Virus record (IMG/VR): IMGVR_UViG_3300017528_000567
Coordinates: 62,001 to 126,000 of that record
Reading direction: 5' to 3' (one strand)
Length of the DNA stretch: 64,000 nt
Source of the DNA: a virus
In this document: positions 35,078-43,514 of the stretch, piece after piece
How the letters are laid out: each line of letters starts with the position of its first letter
Numbering within the stretch: position 1 is the first letter of the stretch
Position numbers and translations under genes: made by a program
The notes under the pieces: model-generated
Database searches by the model: none
What the model was told of the DNA's origin: nothing
The model's input: only the letters and a program-made list of their open reading frames with translations

Positions 35078-35929
35078 GTGGAGCTCAACGTAAAGATCGA
35101 AACAGCTCTCTCTGGTCTAGTCAGCGACGCAGTGAGCTTCGAAACGGGGCTCACCAGGGACCAACTAGAGGACCCCACAGTTGTCGCGTACGAGCACCAC
35201 GGAGACAGCTTCAGCACCGACGATAAGGGGGCGTTGCCTTGCTTCTTTGAAGACCTCTTGCTCGGGCGGGCGATGCCCGCCACCTTCGCCACGCGCAGAG
35301 TCCAAGACATCGATACGCTGATGGCCATCGCCCTGTTTCTACACCGGGACCTAGCCATCAACGCCAACACGCCAAGCTTCGTGTATTTGGTCGACTTCGT
35401 GCACCGCCGTGGGCTCCCAGCCCTCGCGCACATCGACGTACCGCTGGCTCGATTTCTATCCGCTGTGCGTACCCACTTCCCGGACAAGGGCCTTTCACAA
35501 CGCGAGCTGAGTCAGCGGGTGCCCGCTGCGATTGGCTGGATTCGAGAGTACATCCACAATGGGATCGTCCCTGTTTTGGGGCAACCGGCCAATGGTGAGA
35601 TCAGGATCCTGGACCAGGGAACACGCGGATTCGCCGTTGCCGAGACGTCCGGCTCTCTCTGGGATGGGTGGGTGGAGCTCTATCGACTAGGCTTTCTGCG
35701 CGGCGTGCTGGTCGCCAGCGATGGCGAACGAAAGCGTGCCCTTGTGGCCAGGAAAAGCCATCACGTGCAGTTCAATCTCGAGACCGCCGCCCGCCTACTC
35801 AACCAGATGGAGCTCGCCATGGGAGAGCCCGCCGAATGGCGCGCATCATCAGACCGGCTCTGGCTAGAATCGCCCGCAGGAACTTTGATACTTTTGAAGG
35901 ATATCCTCGCGGTGTTAACCCGAGTGTAG
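35078..35929 (+). CDS. Unknown protein with an EHHG motif, the only plus-strand gene
   Basis: The protein has 283 aa. The start is GTG with GAGGGACCC upstream. It is preferred over the minus-strand frame 34999-35487, which is Ser/Arg-rich and shadow-like. Visible features are VVAYEHHGDSFSTDDKG (His/Asp-rich, metal-binding in style), TRRVQDIDTLMAIALFLHR, VYLVDFVHRRGLPALAHIDV and AIGWIREYIHNG. The clustered His and Asp residues recall metal-dependent phosphoesterases of the DHH type, but no family could be assigned. It is read divergently from the HTH gene and against all other genes, a sign of independent regulation or late acquisition. Its 3' end overlaps the next gene tail to tail. Confidence 0.75.
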   Translation: MELNVKIETALSGLVSDAVSFETGLTRDQLEDPTVVAYEHHGDSFSTDDKGALPCFFEDLLLGRAMPATFATRRVQDIDTLMAIALFLHRDLAINANTPSFVYLVDFVHRRGLPALAHIDVPLARFLSAVRTHFPDKGLSQRELSQRVPAAIGWIREYIHNGIVPVLGQPANGEIRILDQGTRGFAVAETSGSLWDGWVELYRLGFLRGVLVASDGERKRALVARKSHHVQFNLETAARLLNQMELAMGEPAEWRASSDRLWLESPAGTLILLKDILAVLTRV

Positions 35930-36242
35930 CCTCGACGCGGCGGAGCAGCGCCACATGGTCGAGGCTCAACTCGCAATCATGAATGGTCGACGTCTCAATG
36001 GCGCGCCGGACCTCACGAGCCGCCAAGGGGGCGATGGCAAGGTCACGACTCTTGAAATAGGCTTGGGCGTAGGGGCCGTCCATCCAGACAGAGCAAAGGG
36101 TATGAAGGAGCTCCAGGTCATCGGCAAAAGTGAGGTCTTCATCACGTCCTTCCAAAGCCTTCTTAACCCTCCGGGTTAAGACTTTCCGCAAAGACTTCAA
36201 AAGCCGCCTGAAGACACCATCTCGAAGGAGGTGTTTACTCAT
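35799..36242 (-). CDS. Small basic helical protein of unknown function
   Basis: The protein has 147 aa. The start is ATG with GGGAAG seven bases upstream. The composition is charged and helical: FRRLLKSLRKVLTRRVKKAL, then an acidic segment DEDLTFADDLELLHTLCSVW, then DLAIAPLAAREVRRAIETS. The last 43 codons overlap the end of the plus-strand gene, an uncommon 131-base antisense overlap. Codon and residue use look real in the first 100 codons and weaker in the overlap, so the true end could be altered by a mutation. The function is unknown. It may belong to the helicase island. Confidence 0.55.
   Translation of the reverse strand: MSKHLLRDGVFRRLLKSLRKVLTRRVKKALEGRDEDLTFADDLELLHTLCSVWMDGPYAQAYFKSRDLAIAPLAAREVRRAIETSTIHDCELSLDHVALLRRVEATLGLTPRGYPSKVSKFLRAILARAGLMMRAIRRALPWRAPSG
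36162..36180. repeat. Perfect inverted repeat inside the 35799-36242 gene
   Basis: CTTAACCC, spacer TCC, GGGTTAAG: 8-bp arms. TTAACC/GGTTAA half sites also occur at about 35915 (end of the plus-strand gene) and at about 36293. It could be a protein-binding site or a weak terminator for plus-strand transcription. It lies within coding sequence and may be chance. Confidence 0.35.
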
Positions 36243-36303
36243 GTCGGGCTTCCCGGCCATTAGTTACACCGACTGCCTCCCGTGAGGGTCCCGGTTAAGT
36301 GAC

Positions 36304-36336
36304 TCGGGGCCACCCCGCGTCTTGGGGTGGCCCCGA
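36304..36336. terminator. Strong hairpin downstream of the sheath gene
   Basis: A 13-bp perfect stem (TCGGGGCCACCCC with GGGGTGGCCCCGA) and a 7-base loop lie 23 bases after the sheath stop on the minus strand. There is no T-tract on either side, so it may act as an RNA 3'-end stabiliser or a pause site rather than a classic intrinsic terminator. It marks the border between the sheath transcript and the island. Confidence 0.6.
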
Positions 36337-36358
36337 ACTGCGTCACAATGGCTCGGCC

Positions 36359-39300
36359 TTAGGCCAAGCGCGCACGAAGATTGAAGGTCAACACGATGTA
36401 CAGGAGCGGGAAAATTGGCGAGTAGTACATCTCGAAGCGCAGAATCGTCGGGTCATCTGGGTCGATAGACGCCGTCATTCCTGTGAAGGCACCGACAATC
36501 TCGGCTTCGACCAGCGACCGGAACAAACCGGTCATGGACACCACCACCTCGTTGGTACGAGCTGCCAGGAACTTGGAGCCCACGAAGCTATCCAGGATTG
36601 AGCGACTCTGCTGCTGCACAAAGTCGGCGATTTGGATAACCGTCGGTAGACGCGTCAAGACCGAGGTCATGTTGGTGGTCAAGCCGTGGCGGATCCGGAT
36701 GATTGGATCGAGATCCTCCAGGATCGTCACACCGGCAACCGCTGTCTGGTTGGCCTCGACCGGGTCCAAGACACGCGGGATACGCGTGAAGCCTTGGATA
36801 CGGCGATGCGTGTATGGGGTCGCCACGTCGACCGCTGGGCTCACGATGGCACCAGAAACGGCTGCTGCGTAGAAGCTACCGTCCACGATGCTGTCAAACG
36901 ACGCGCCGAGCTCATCCGTCAAAGTGATGACCGCCGAGTCCGGGTAGAACGCCACGATACGGCTGGAGTTCAGTGCCCGCGCGATTGATTGAACGCTAGT
37001 GGGCGACGTGCCGGACGCGAATCCGATGAAGCCTTGACGCTCGCTCTGGTTGCGCGGATTGCTCTGAATTTCGCAGTGCGACGTGAGGTGCGTATAGACG
37101 CTCGTGCTCGTAGCCAACGGGATCACGATCCCGGGCCGGATGTTTCCGGGCAACGGACTCGCGAGCTCATCAATGGCGGCGTTGAACGCAGCATCTGAAG
37201 CCTGGTTGGTGTTCGGAACCTTGAGAACCTGCTTGATGATGATGAGTACGGCGCCGTTCAAGATCGCCAGATAAGCAGCCAAGGTCACGCGATTCTCTGC
37301 AGAGGTGCGACCGAATGCAGCTTCGATGGTCTTGAGCTGCTGGTAAATCTTGGCTGAGTAGTCCTGCTTGAGATAGCGGTAGGAGATGAAATAGAAGTCG
37401 CCAACCGCTGGCTCAACCCCGCTCGGGTTGTAGGTCACCAGGCTTGCGGTATCGTTCACCCCAACGCCAACCGTATTGGTCACCAGGAGCTCGAGACCGC
37501 CGATTGAGTAGCGCGGAATGGATGGGCTGACATGCCAGGTCGGGGTCACTTCGAGCGTGAACTGTCCGCCCGTCGTGTAAGCGCCAGTAGAGGCCGGAAG
37601 CACCGTGAAGCGCAGGCCCGTGTTGGCATCCGTGTAGGTTTGCCCCGGAATGCCGACGCCCTCCGATCCGCCCGCCGACGCCGAACTGCTGACCGTGTAG
37701 TTCCCCTGGATGTCCTCTCCAATGTCTCCATCGGTGCCAGGTACGATGCCGGTGCCCGTGGTCGGATTGAACGCTGAGTTGGTGGTCGCGTTGAATCCGA
37801 TGCTCGATAGCACACCCGTCGTGAGCGACTCGATCGTGATGTGGTCCCCGCCGCCGATAGACTCGACGTAGGCAACAGCATCTCCCGAGAAGCCGGTCGG
37901 CCCCATCAGCACATTCACGAGTTCCTGAGCCTCGACCAAGCTCTGGCTCGCCGAATCGTTCTGGATGAATCCAAGCACCGCATTTGCAGAACCGGCGTTG
38001 ATCACCAGCGAAGAACCGGGATCGTTGGTCGTGCTCGTGAGACGGACCTTGTTCAGATTCGACCCGGTGCCAACCGAGGCCGCGGTAGCGACCACCCCAT
38101 TGATGTCTGCAACCACCTGCGTTGCCGTCCGGGCAGCACCCGCGGTCAAGGTCACGTTGTAATCGACGCCGTTCAAACGGAAGTTGAACTTGTCATTCAG
38201 GGCAGCCGTAATGTTGAACGGCCCGATCAGCGAACCCAGCAAAGTTGCGGGCTTGTTGATCGCTCCCGATGTACCACTCACGGAGTCGAAAGCTGTGAAG
38301 CCCAGTACGGATTCGACAGTGCCTTGGTCAATCGTAACGTTCGAGCTCGTATCAAACCCGCCTGGCAATGCAGCAGGAGTAACAGTGCTCTTGATGATGA
38401 AGAATACGTCTCCTGTGGCGCCAATCTGTTCGAAGGTGGCGGTAGCAAGAGTACCGGGAGAGGTGGCAGCAGCTAGACCCGTGGTGATGAAACCAGCGAT
38501 GGCAGCGGGCGTCTGCGCTCCAGCCGGGATCGAGATGTCCGGAACGGCAACGCCGTTGATCTTGAGCTTCAGTACGTTTCCTGGAGAGGCCGGAATCGTG
38601 ATGGCGGTCCCACCAAGAGCGGTCAGAGGCACACGCGCACCGACCATAACAGCGGGTGACGCTGTGTTCAGGTTTGCAGTGACAGGATTACCGTCGACTT
38701 CAGTCTCCCAAGTGGCCGAGAACGGGCTGTAGAACGAATACGGGGCCGCGCCCTTGTTCGTGAAAGCTGCGTTCGTCGCGGGCGCCTCACCGAACGTGAC
38801 GGTCACCACCTCGGAAATCGGCGTACCATCTCCCGTGTGAAACGCGTCGGGGATCAGCTCGACACCGCGAGGCCACTGCACAATCTGAGAAAACCCTGTC
38901 TTGGTTCCGAAGCGGACCTCGAACAGATTCTTGTTCTGCGTGCTCGAGAATACCGTGTACTGGCCAGCACCAACTGCCCCAGGTACGACGTTCGTAAAGA
39001 TATACGTGTCGTCTACCAGACGGCTGTAATAGAAGGTCGCATACGCATGATAGTCAGGAGGCTGTGAGGCCTTGAGTTTGATGCGACGGGTCGTGCCGTC
39101 GACCTCAAGAACCTCGACGGCCGGGCGATTCAGCGCGTCTCGCAACGTGCGGCCCGTGTAAACCTTCACGAGGTCGGGGCGATTCGTCACCAGATCTTGC
39201 CGGCTGTTGGCAACGGAGTTGAACGTGCTCAGACCCAGCGCGGTGCTGCGCCCATTACCCGTGGTCGGAACCTCAGGCAGCAAATAGTCCGTCGGAGATA

Positions 39301-40663
39301 GCGTAGCCGGGATCGTGCTCGTGTCCACGACACGTGCGCAGTTCCCCAAGAACATCACATCATCGATCAGCGTCCCGATGATCTGCCCGCCAGAGCCCGT
39401 CGAACCATCGAACGGGGTAGCGCCAGGAGTCGTTGTCGCCGCCGTAACCTGGAAGCTCGAACCCCAGTTGATCACACTCACATCCGTAGATGGATTGCTG
39501 ACCACGAAGTCCGTGCCCTGAATGAAATCGTTTCGGCCCGGGGAAATGCCACAACGCAGGACCGTTGTAACTAGACTGTTTGGCAGATAGTCAAATGTGT
39601 CCTGCCAGGTGTTAGCCCAGTATTGAATGGTGACCGTTGAACCCGGCGCTGGAGCGAAAGGCAACGTCACAATGCCGTTGGTACCGTCCACAGCCTCAGC
39701 AACTACCTGGACCCCGTCGACCTTTGCGACCACCTTGGACGTATCCGTGGTGGTCGTGCCGCCGCCCGAACCATCCACGATGGGCCGCTGAAACACGCGA
39801 AAATCGCGATTGCGGTTCGATGATGCCCCCGCGCTCCAACCCAGCGGACCGTTCGCGGTGCCGTCCCCGATCGTGATGCCGAACGGATTGGTCAGCTGCA
39901 GATGGTCACGGCCCTGATTGTCCGTGAACACAGAAGCCGAGAGGTTAGGCACGAGCGCCGCATTCACCGAGGAGGCGATCGAAGACGCCGCCAAGGTGCC
40001 ACCCGGCAAAACTACCGTAGCTGTGATGCCGTTGGCGGTAACGATGAACTGATCGTTGACCCCGGTGACGATGCTGAACAGATAGGTGTCCGGCGGAGCT
40101 GGCAGTGGCTGCAACGTGCCGTAACCCGGAGACACCAACGTGGCGTTCTCCGTAGAGACCTGCTCAGACACGTCATCCGTGAACGCCGTATCGCCGCGGT
40201 GGAAATAGTAGGTGACTCGAACCTGGTCATTCGGCTGAGTCGGAAGCTGGATGGTCACCAACCCCTTTTGGCCGTTCAAGCTGCCAAGCGACACCAAGGT
40301 GCCGTTCACGGAAACCGAGACCGCTCGCACGTCGTTCGTGACGCGACCAAACCCCTGACCATCCACGATGGGATAGTTGCGGACTCGGAACGTCGCCAAA
40401 GTCCCGTCCTGAACCCCCAACTGCAGGTTGTTCGGATTCGTCGAGTCAACGACCCAGCTCTCAGAGACGTCTTCATTGACGATCTGCTGGTCTACGGTCG
40501 CTGACGATCCGCGAACGAGCTCAAAATCATTTTGCTCCAGCTCTTCCTGGCCGACCCCAATCAACGCTGGGATTCTAAGACCCGCAACCAAGTTGGACGC
40601 ATTGGTTTCAGTGAGAGTGCGGGTGTAAACCCCCGGAGGCGCGTAGCTGAGGAAGGGACCCAT
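36359..40663 (-). CDS. Giant tail sheath protein
   Basis: The protein has 1434 aa, two to three times the usual sheath length. The N-terminus (FLSYAPPGVYTRTLTETNAS, RIPALIGVG) and the C-terminal 300 residues (HCEIQSNPRNQSERQGFIGF, IVAFYPDSAVITL, SFYAAAVSGAIVSPAVDVAT, TRLPTVIQIADFVQQQSRSI) carry the conserved sheath core. Between them lie about 1000 residues of beta-rich insert. It includes two copies of a module seen elsewhere in this virion (GLVTIQLPTQPNDQVRVTYY, GIVTLPFAPAPGSTVTIQYW) and Ala/Thr-rich repeats. The insert would lie on the outside of the tail. ATG at 40663 has AGGAG 12 bases upstream. The protein contracts to drive the tube through the envelope. Confidence 0.9.
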   Translation of the reverse strand: MGPFLSYAPPGVYTRTLTETNASNLVAGLRIPALIGVGQEELEQNDFELVRGSSATVDQQIVNEDVSESWVVDSTNPNNLQLGVQDGTLATFRVRNYPIVDGQGFGRVTNDVRAVSVSVNGTLVSLGSLNGQKGLVTIQLPTQPNDQVRVTYYFHRGDTAFTDDVSEQVSTENATLVSPGYGTLQPLPAPPDTYLFSIVTGVNDQFIVTANGITATVVLPGGTLAASSIASSVNAALVPNLSASVFTDNQGRDHLQLTNPFGITIGDGTANGPLGWSAGASSNRNRDFRVFQRPIVDGSGGGTTTTDTSKVVAKVDGVQVVAEAVDGTNGIVTLPFAPAPGSTVTIQYWANTWQDTFDYLPNSLVTTVLRCGISPGRNDFIQGTDFVVSNPSTDVSVINWGSSFQVTAATTTPGATPFDGSTGSGGQIIGTLIDDVMFLGNCARVVDTSTIPATLSPTDYLLPEVPTTGNGRSTALGLSTFNSVANSRQDLVTNRPDLVKVYTGRTLRDALNRPAVEVLEVDGTTRRIKLKASQPPDYHAYATFYYSRLVDDTYIFTNVVPGAVGAGQYTVFSSTQNKNLFEVRFGTKTGFSQIVQWPRGVELIPDAFHTGDGTPISEVVTVTFGEAPATNAAFTNKGAAPYSFYSPFSATWETEVDGNPVTANLNTASPAVMVGARVPLTALGGTAITIPASPGNVLKLKINGVAVPDISIPAGAQTPAAIAGFITTGLAAATSPGTLATATFEQIGATGDVFFIIKSTVTPAALPGGFDTSSNVTIDQGTVESVLGFTAFDSVSGTSGAINKPATLLGSLIGPFNITAALNDKFNFRLNGVDYNVTLTAGAARTATQVVADINGVVATAASVGTGSNLNKVRLTSTTNDPGSSLVINAGSANAVLGFIQNDSASQSLVEAQELVNVLMGPTGFSGDAVAYVESIGGGDHITIESLTTGVLSSIGFNATTNSAFNPTTGTGIVPGTDGDIGEDIQGNYTVSSSASAGGSEGVGIPGQTYTDANTGLRFTVLPASTGAYTTGGQFTLEVTPTWHVSPSIPRYSIGGLELLVTNTVGVGVNDTASLVTYNPSGVEPAVGDFYFISYRYLKQDYSAKIYQQLKTIEAAFGRTSAENRVTLAAYLAILNGAVLIIIKQVLKVPNTNQASDAAFNAAIDELASPLPGNIRPGIVIPLATSTSVYTHLTSHCEIQSNPRNQSERQGFIGFASGTSPTSVQSIARALNSSRIVAFYPDSAVITLTDELGASFDSIVDGSFYAAAVSGAIVSPAVDVATPYTHRRIQGFTRIPRVLDPVEANQTAVAGVTILEDLDPIIRIRHGLTTNMTSVLTRLPTVIQIADFVQQQSRSILDSFVGSKFLAARTNEVVVSMTGLFRSLVEAEIVGAFTGMTASIDPDDPTILRFEMYYSPIFPLLYIVLTFNLRARLA

Positions 40664-40830
40664 TGGCGGTTTATCTCCTAGTGAAGGACGTCACATCTAG
40701 ATCTGGGTGTGCGACGAGGCACAAAAGCAGTAGCTCTTTGGGTGCTGATCTTCATAGATCCCTAGGGATCAACTACATCTCCACGCGATGGGAGCAATCT
40801 GATAGGACTAGACAACAAAAGAACTATTAC
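40664..40830 (-). promoter_or_regulatory. Sheath leader region with two AGATGT motifs and a 14-bp palindrome
   Basis: This non-coding leader lies before the sheath gene. On the minus strand it contains GGAGATGTAGTT (about 40773-40783), then the palindrome GATCCCTAGGGATC (40757-40770), then TCTAGATGTGACG (40690-40702), then the SD AGGAG. A highly expressed gene such as the sheath should have its own promoter, and the shared motif is the best candidate part of it. No sigma70-like pair with proper spacing was found. Confidence 0.4.
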
Positions 40831-40843
40831 CCCACTGGGTGGG
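40831..40843 (-). terminator. Weak terminator candidate after the zinc ribbon gene
   Basis: On the minus strand CCCAC, loop CCA, GTGGG begins right after the stop codon and is followed by a T-rich run (GTAATAGTTCTTTTGTTG). The 5-bp stem is short, so termination would be partial. Its position before the sheath leader makes it plausible. Confidence 0.3.
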
Positions 40844-41266
40844 TCAGCTGCGCCGCTCTCCCCGTATCCTCTTGAAGGCTTCACGGGCCAGCACTTTGCG
40901 AGCTGCTCTACCTTGATCTGACATAGGTTCATAATCGACGTAGTCCTGGCCTGTACGTCGAATCAGAGCGTGGGTCTCTCCTTGTGCCCGTGCCTGCTTT
41001 TTCACAGTCTCACGGGCCTGAATGTGCTCCCACCGTTCGCTGGCGTTTCGGCCAATGGCCTTGTCTGCCGACGGGTAATCGTGGTCGTGCACCCCGGAGT
41101 TAGCCGGCGCCCCCGAGCCCTGAGCAAACGCGAAATCGAACCCGCTGGGCACGAGCGGAGCCGAAGCCCGGCAGTTGGGGCAAGGATAAGAGACGTAGTT
41201 CTCCACCCGAAGGTTTCTCTCAAAGCGCAACACACAGGCAGAGCACTCAAAAGCATACCGCGGCAT
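40844..41266 (-). CDS. FmdB-type zinc ribbon protein
   Basis: The protein has 140 aa. The start is ATG with AGGA upstream. Cysteines C8, C11, C29 and C32 (YAFECSACVLRFERNL, YPCPNCRASA) form the CxxC...CxxC ribbon of the FmdB family, with the usual start MPRYAFEC. The rest is charged and helical (SERWEHIQARETVKKQARAQ, ARKVLAREAFKRIRGE). FmdB-like ribbons are common as small genes near phage structural genes. Their role is unclear and may be nucleic-acid binding or regulation. A 180-base gap follows before the sheath gene. Confidence 0.75.
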   Translation of the reverse strand: MPRYAFECSACVLRFERNLRVENYVSYPCPNCRASAPLVPSGFDFAFAQGSGAPANSGVHDHDYPSADKAIGRNASERWEHIQARETVKKQARAQGETHALIRRTGQDYVDYEPMSDQGRAARKVLAREAFKRIRGERRS

Positions 41267-41274
41267 TGTCCATC

Positions 41275-42432
41275 CTATTTAATACGTTCGAAATCGTGGT
41301 TACGGCCGATGATCGCCGGCATAGTCGAGAACACCAGGCTGTTGTGTACGTCCCCGATAATCGTGGTACGGCTCTCCACACCCGGGACAGCTCGATTCGA
41401 CTCAGAGGTGACAACGGTAATTGTCAGAGGCAGCGGCTCGTGAACCTCCCAAGGGGTCTGGAGCTGAAGACTCAGGGAGGCCGTGTAGAAAAACTCATCC
41501 CCGGTCTCATCCGCCACTTCTTCAGCTTCACCGCCGATCGACACATCCACCACTTCGATCCCCTCTGCGGACAGGATCGGTCTTTTTTGGTAGAGCAAAT
41601 ACATCATCGTGAGGTCCGCGAGCTCCTCCATTTGATGGGGGTCGCGGGCGATCACATCCATCTCAAACGTCAGATCGAATCTGCCGCCGTAGGCATTGGC
41701 GGTCGGGGTCCGATCGTCATAGACAACCACGGCGACCTTGTCGCCGGTCTTCCCCCTCTTACCGAACGCCAGGACCGCCCCCGGCAGCGTCCGAAAGTCC
41801 GAGTGGTTCCATTGATAGGGAACCGGCCCGATAGACTGGACGGGGTATCGGTAGTCAGCCGTGATCACGGCACCGGGAGGGAACCGATCAAGGAATACGA
41901 GGCCCCCGGTCGCGTAATCCACCGTGTAGTGCTTGTTCTCTACCAGTCGATAGTTGCGATTCTGCCACAGGCGTAGCGTGCCCTGCAGCGGCAACTGTTG
42001 CAGCTGGCCCACCGTTTCGATACCAGATAAAAATCGGATGACCGGCTCATCGTTCACGGTGAGCAGCGGGTCAACCATGAACTTGCCGACAGACTGCGCA
42101 TCCTCCGGGGCTTGGAGGATCTCGATGTAGTAGATGCCTGGAGGCAAAGGCATTCGGCCCCCGTACGCATCTAGATGGGCGGCATCCTCGACAACCCACT
42201 CAATCGGAAAGCTCGGCGCTCCCACATAGGCAAGCATCACGTAGCTGTTCAAGGTCCCGATGAACTGATCCGCTGCGAGCGAGACCTTGTTGGCAGAGGC
42301 CCCTTTGACCACTATGCCGAACTGCGGCCTCTCGGAAAAGGCGTACTTATTCTCGATGCTCGAAACGATCTTGTTGTAGACCGGATGCTGGGCAAACGAA
42401 TCCTTCAGCTCAAGAATGAGCCGCCGCTTCAT
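41275..42432 (-). CDS. Structural protein with the shared beta module, tail-terminator or neck type
   Basis: The protein has 385 aa. No clear SD precedes ATG 42432. The only alternative upstream is blocked by an in-frame stop, so this start is the longest possible. The N-terminal part (LILELKDSFAQHPVYNKIVS) is alpha/beta. The middle contains the recurring module (HYTVDYATGGLVFLDRFPPG, then VITADYRYPVQSI). The C-terminal third resembles tail-completion proteins (GRFDLTFEMDVIARDPHQME, LTMMYLLYQKRPILS). The position upstream of the sheath, after actin-like and Dps-like genes, fits a tail-terminator or neck role. This is an inference from pattern and place. Confidence 0.65.
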   Translation of the reverse strand: MKRRLILELKDSFAQHPVYNKIVSSIENKYAFSERPQFGIVVKGASANKVSLAADQFIGTLNSYVMLAYVGAPSFPIEWVVEDAAHLDAYGGRMPLPPGIYYIEILQAPEDAQSVGKFMVDPLLTVNDEPVIRFLSGIETVGQLQQLPLQGTLRLWQNRNYRLVENKHYTVDYATGGLVFLDRFPPGAVITADYRYPVQSIGPVPYQWNHSDFRTLPGAVLAFGKRGKTGDKVAVVVYDDRTPTANAYGGRFDLTFEMDVIARDPHQMEELADLTMMYLLYQKRPILSAEGIEVVDVSIGGEAEEVADETGDEFFYTASLSLQLQTPWEVHEPLPLTITVVTSESNRAVPGVESRTTIIGDVHNSLVFSTMPAIIGRNHDFERIK

Positions 42433-42465
42433 CGCGTTGAGGAGGTTGTAGTAGATGGCAGCCCC

Positions 42466-43476
42466 CTACCCAGAGTGCTCCTCGGTCGCCAGCACAAGGA
42501 GCCCTTCAGCAACAGCGGTCATCGGATCTTTGGCCGGGCGGACCTCGCTGATCTGAATCGGAAAGCCCCGCTTCTTGATCGCCTCGAATTCGTCCATGAA
42601 GACTTCCATGAAGCCCCCGGCGCGCGTCGTGCCCCCACTCACAATGAAAGGGATCGGCTCGGGCAGATTGATCCCCGCCTGATTCTTCCGGAACTGGACG
42701 GCGATGTTCTCGAGCACGTACTTGATGAGCGACCGAATGTAGAGCGCGACCGCTTCTTCCTCGCGGGATTGCGGCTTGACGAGCTCAACGCCCTTTTCCT
42801 TGATCGCGCACATACGAGCGGCCGTGTTGCCCACCGCCTTTGCAGCGTGCGAGTCGACCCAGTCACCCCCGCGAGCAACGGAGAAATCCATGCCCTTGAT
42901 GGTCTGATATGCCAGCGCGATGTTGCCCATACCAGAGCCAAAGCTCACGGATAGACCAGAGAAGTTCTCCGCGGCGCATTGCGAGTAGATGATCGCCATG
43001 GCCTCGTTCATGGGGTGCGGCGTGTACCCGAGCTCCCCGAGGATCTTCCGAAAGACCTCTTGGTGGTAGATGATGTCCTGGGCGGTATCATCCACAGGGG
43101 ACGCCGGCACACTGTAGTAACAGTGCTCGCCCTTCACGATGGGCTCACCGATGACGTTTGAGATCAACAGGCTGAGGATCTGCTGGGCGTCCAACTCTCC
43201 CGCCGCGATCACACCCCTGCTTAGCGGGCGCCGTACCTCGCGATTGAACAGGTTAGCCATGGTCAACGCGGAGTCGCCAAGTACGACCAGGGTGCCTTGG
43301 CGCTCTACGTAGTCGACCTTAGAAAGGCGAAGCGTCTTCTTCGCCTCTAGATCCAAGTCAAGGAAGGCGTCACGAATTCGTCTCAACTCCAGGCTGTCCC
43401 CGTCCGCCAACTGGCGGGCTGAGACGATATTCATAGTGCCTAAGTCGAGCCCACACGCGGGCTTGTATTTTGACAT
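42466..43476 (-). CDS. Actin/MreB-like ATPase
   Basis: The protein has 336 aa. ATG 43476 has GGAG seven bases upstream; an ATG at 43488 is also in frame. Actin-superfamily motifs appear in order: phosphate 1 ACGLDLGTMNIVSA, connect 1 HPMNEAMAIIYSQCAAE, phosphate 2 LSVSFGSGMGNIALAY (the usual DxGGGT Asp is replaced by Ser) and adenosine PFIVSGGTTRAGGFMEVF. The length equals MreB/ParM. Phage actin-like proteins can position DNA or replication sites in the host. Here it lies among virion genes, so a late role is possible. The fold is secure; filament formation is not shown. Confidence 0.85.
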   Translation of the reverse strand: MSKYKPACGLDLGTMNIVSARQLADGDSLELRRIRDAFLDLDLEAKKTLRLSKVDYVERQGTLVVLGDSALTMANLFNREVRRPLSRGVIAAGELDAQQILSLLISNVIGEPIVKGEHCYYSVPASPVDDTAQDIIYHQEVFRKILGELGYTPHPMNEAMAIIYSQCAAENFSGLSVSFGSGMGNIALAYQTIKGMDFSVARGGDWVDSHAAKAVGNTAARMCAIKEKGVELVKPQSREEEAVALYIRSLIKYVLENIAVQFRKNQAGINLPEPIPFIVSGGTTRAGGFMEVFMDEFEAIKKRGFPIQISEVRPAKDPMTAVAEGLLVLATEEHSG

Positions 43477-43514
43477 CTCAATCTCCATCCATAGGCCCGA
43501 TTATTGGGCGCGGT

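Noticed and set aside
34999-35487. Minus-strand frame of 162 codons opposite the plus-strand gene
   Set aside because: Ser/Arg/Thr-rich without protein-like pattern and no SD. The plus-strand frame has a good SD and typical protein sequence.
40757-40770. Palindrome GATCCCTAGGGATC as an attachment site
   Set aside because: No second copy or integrase was found. It is kept only as part of the sheath leader.
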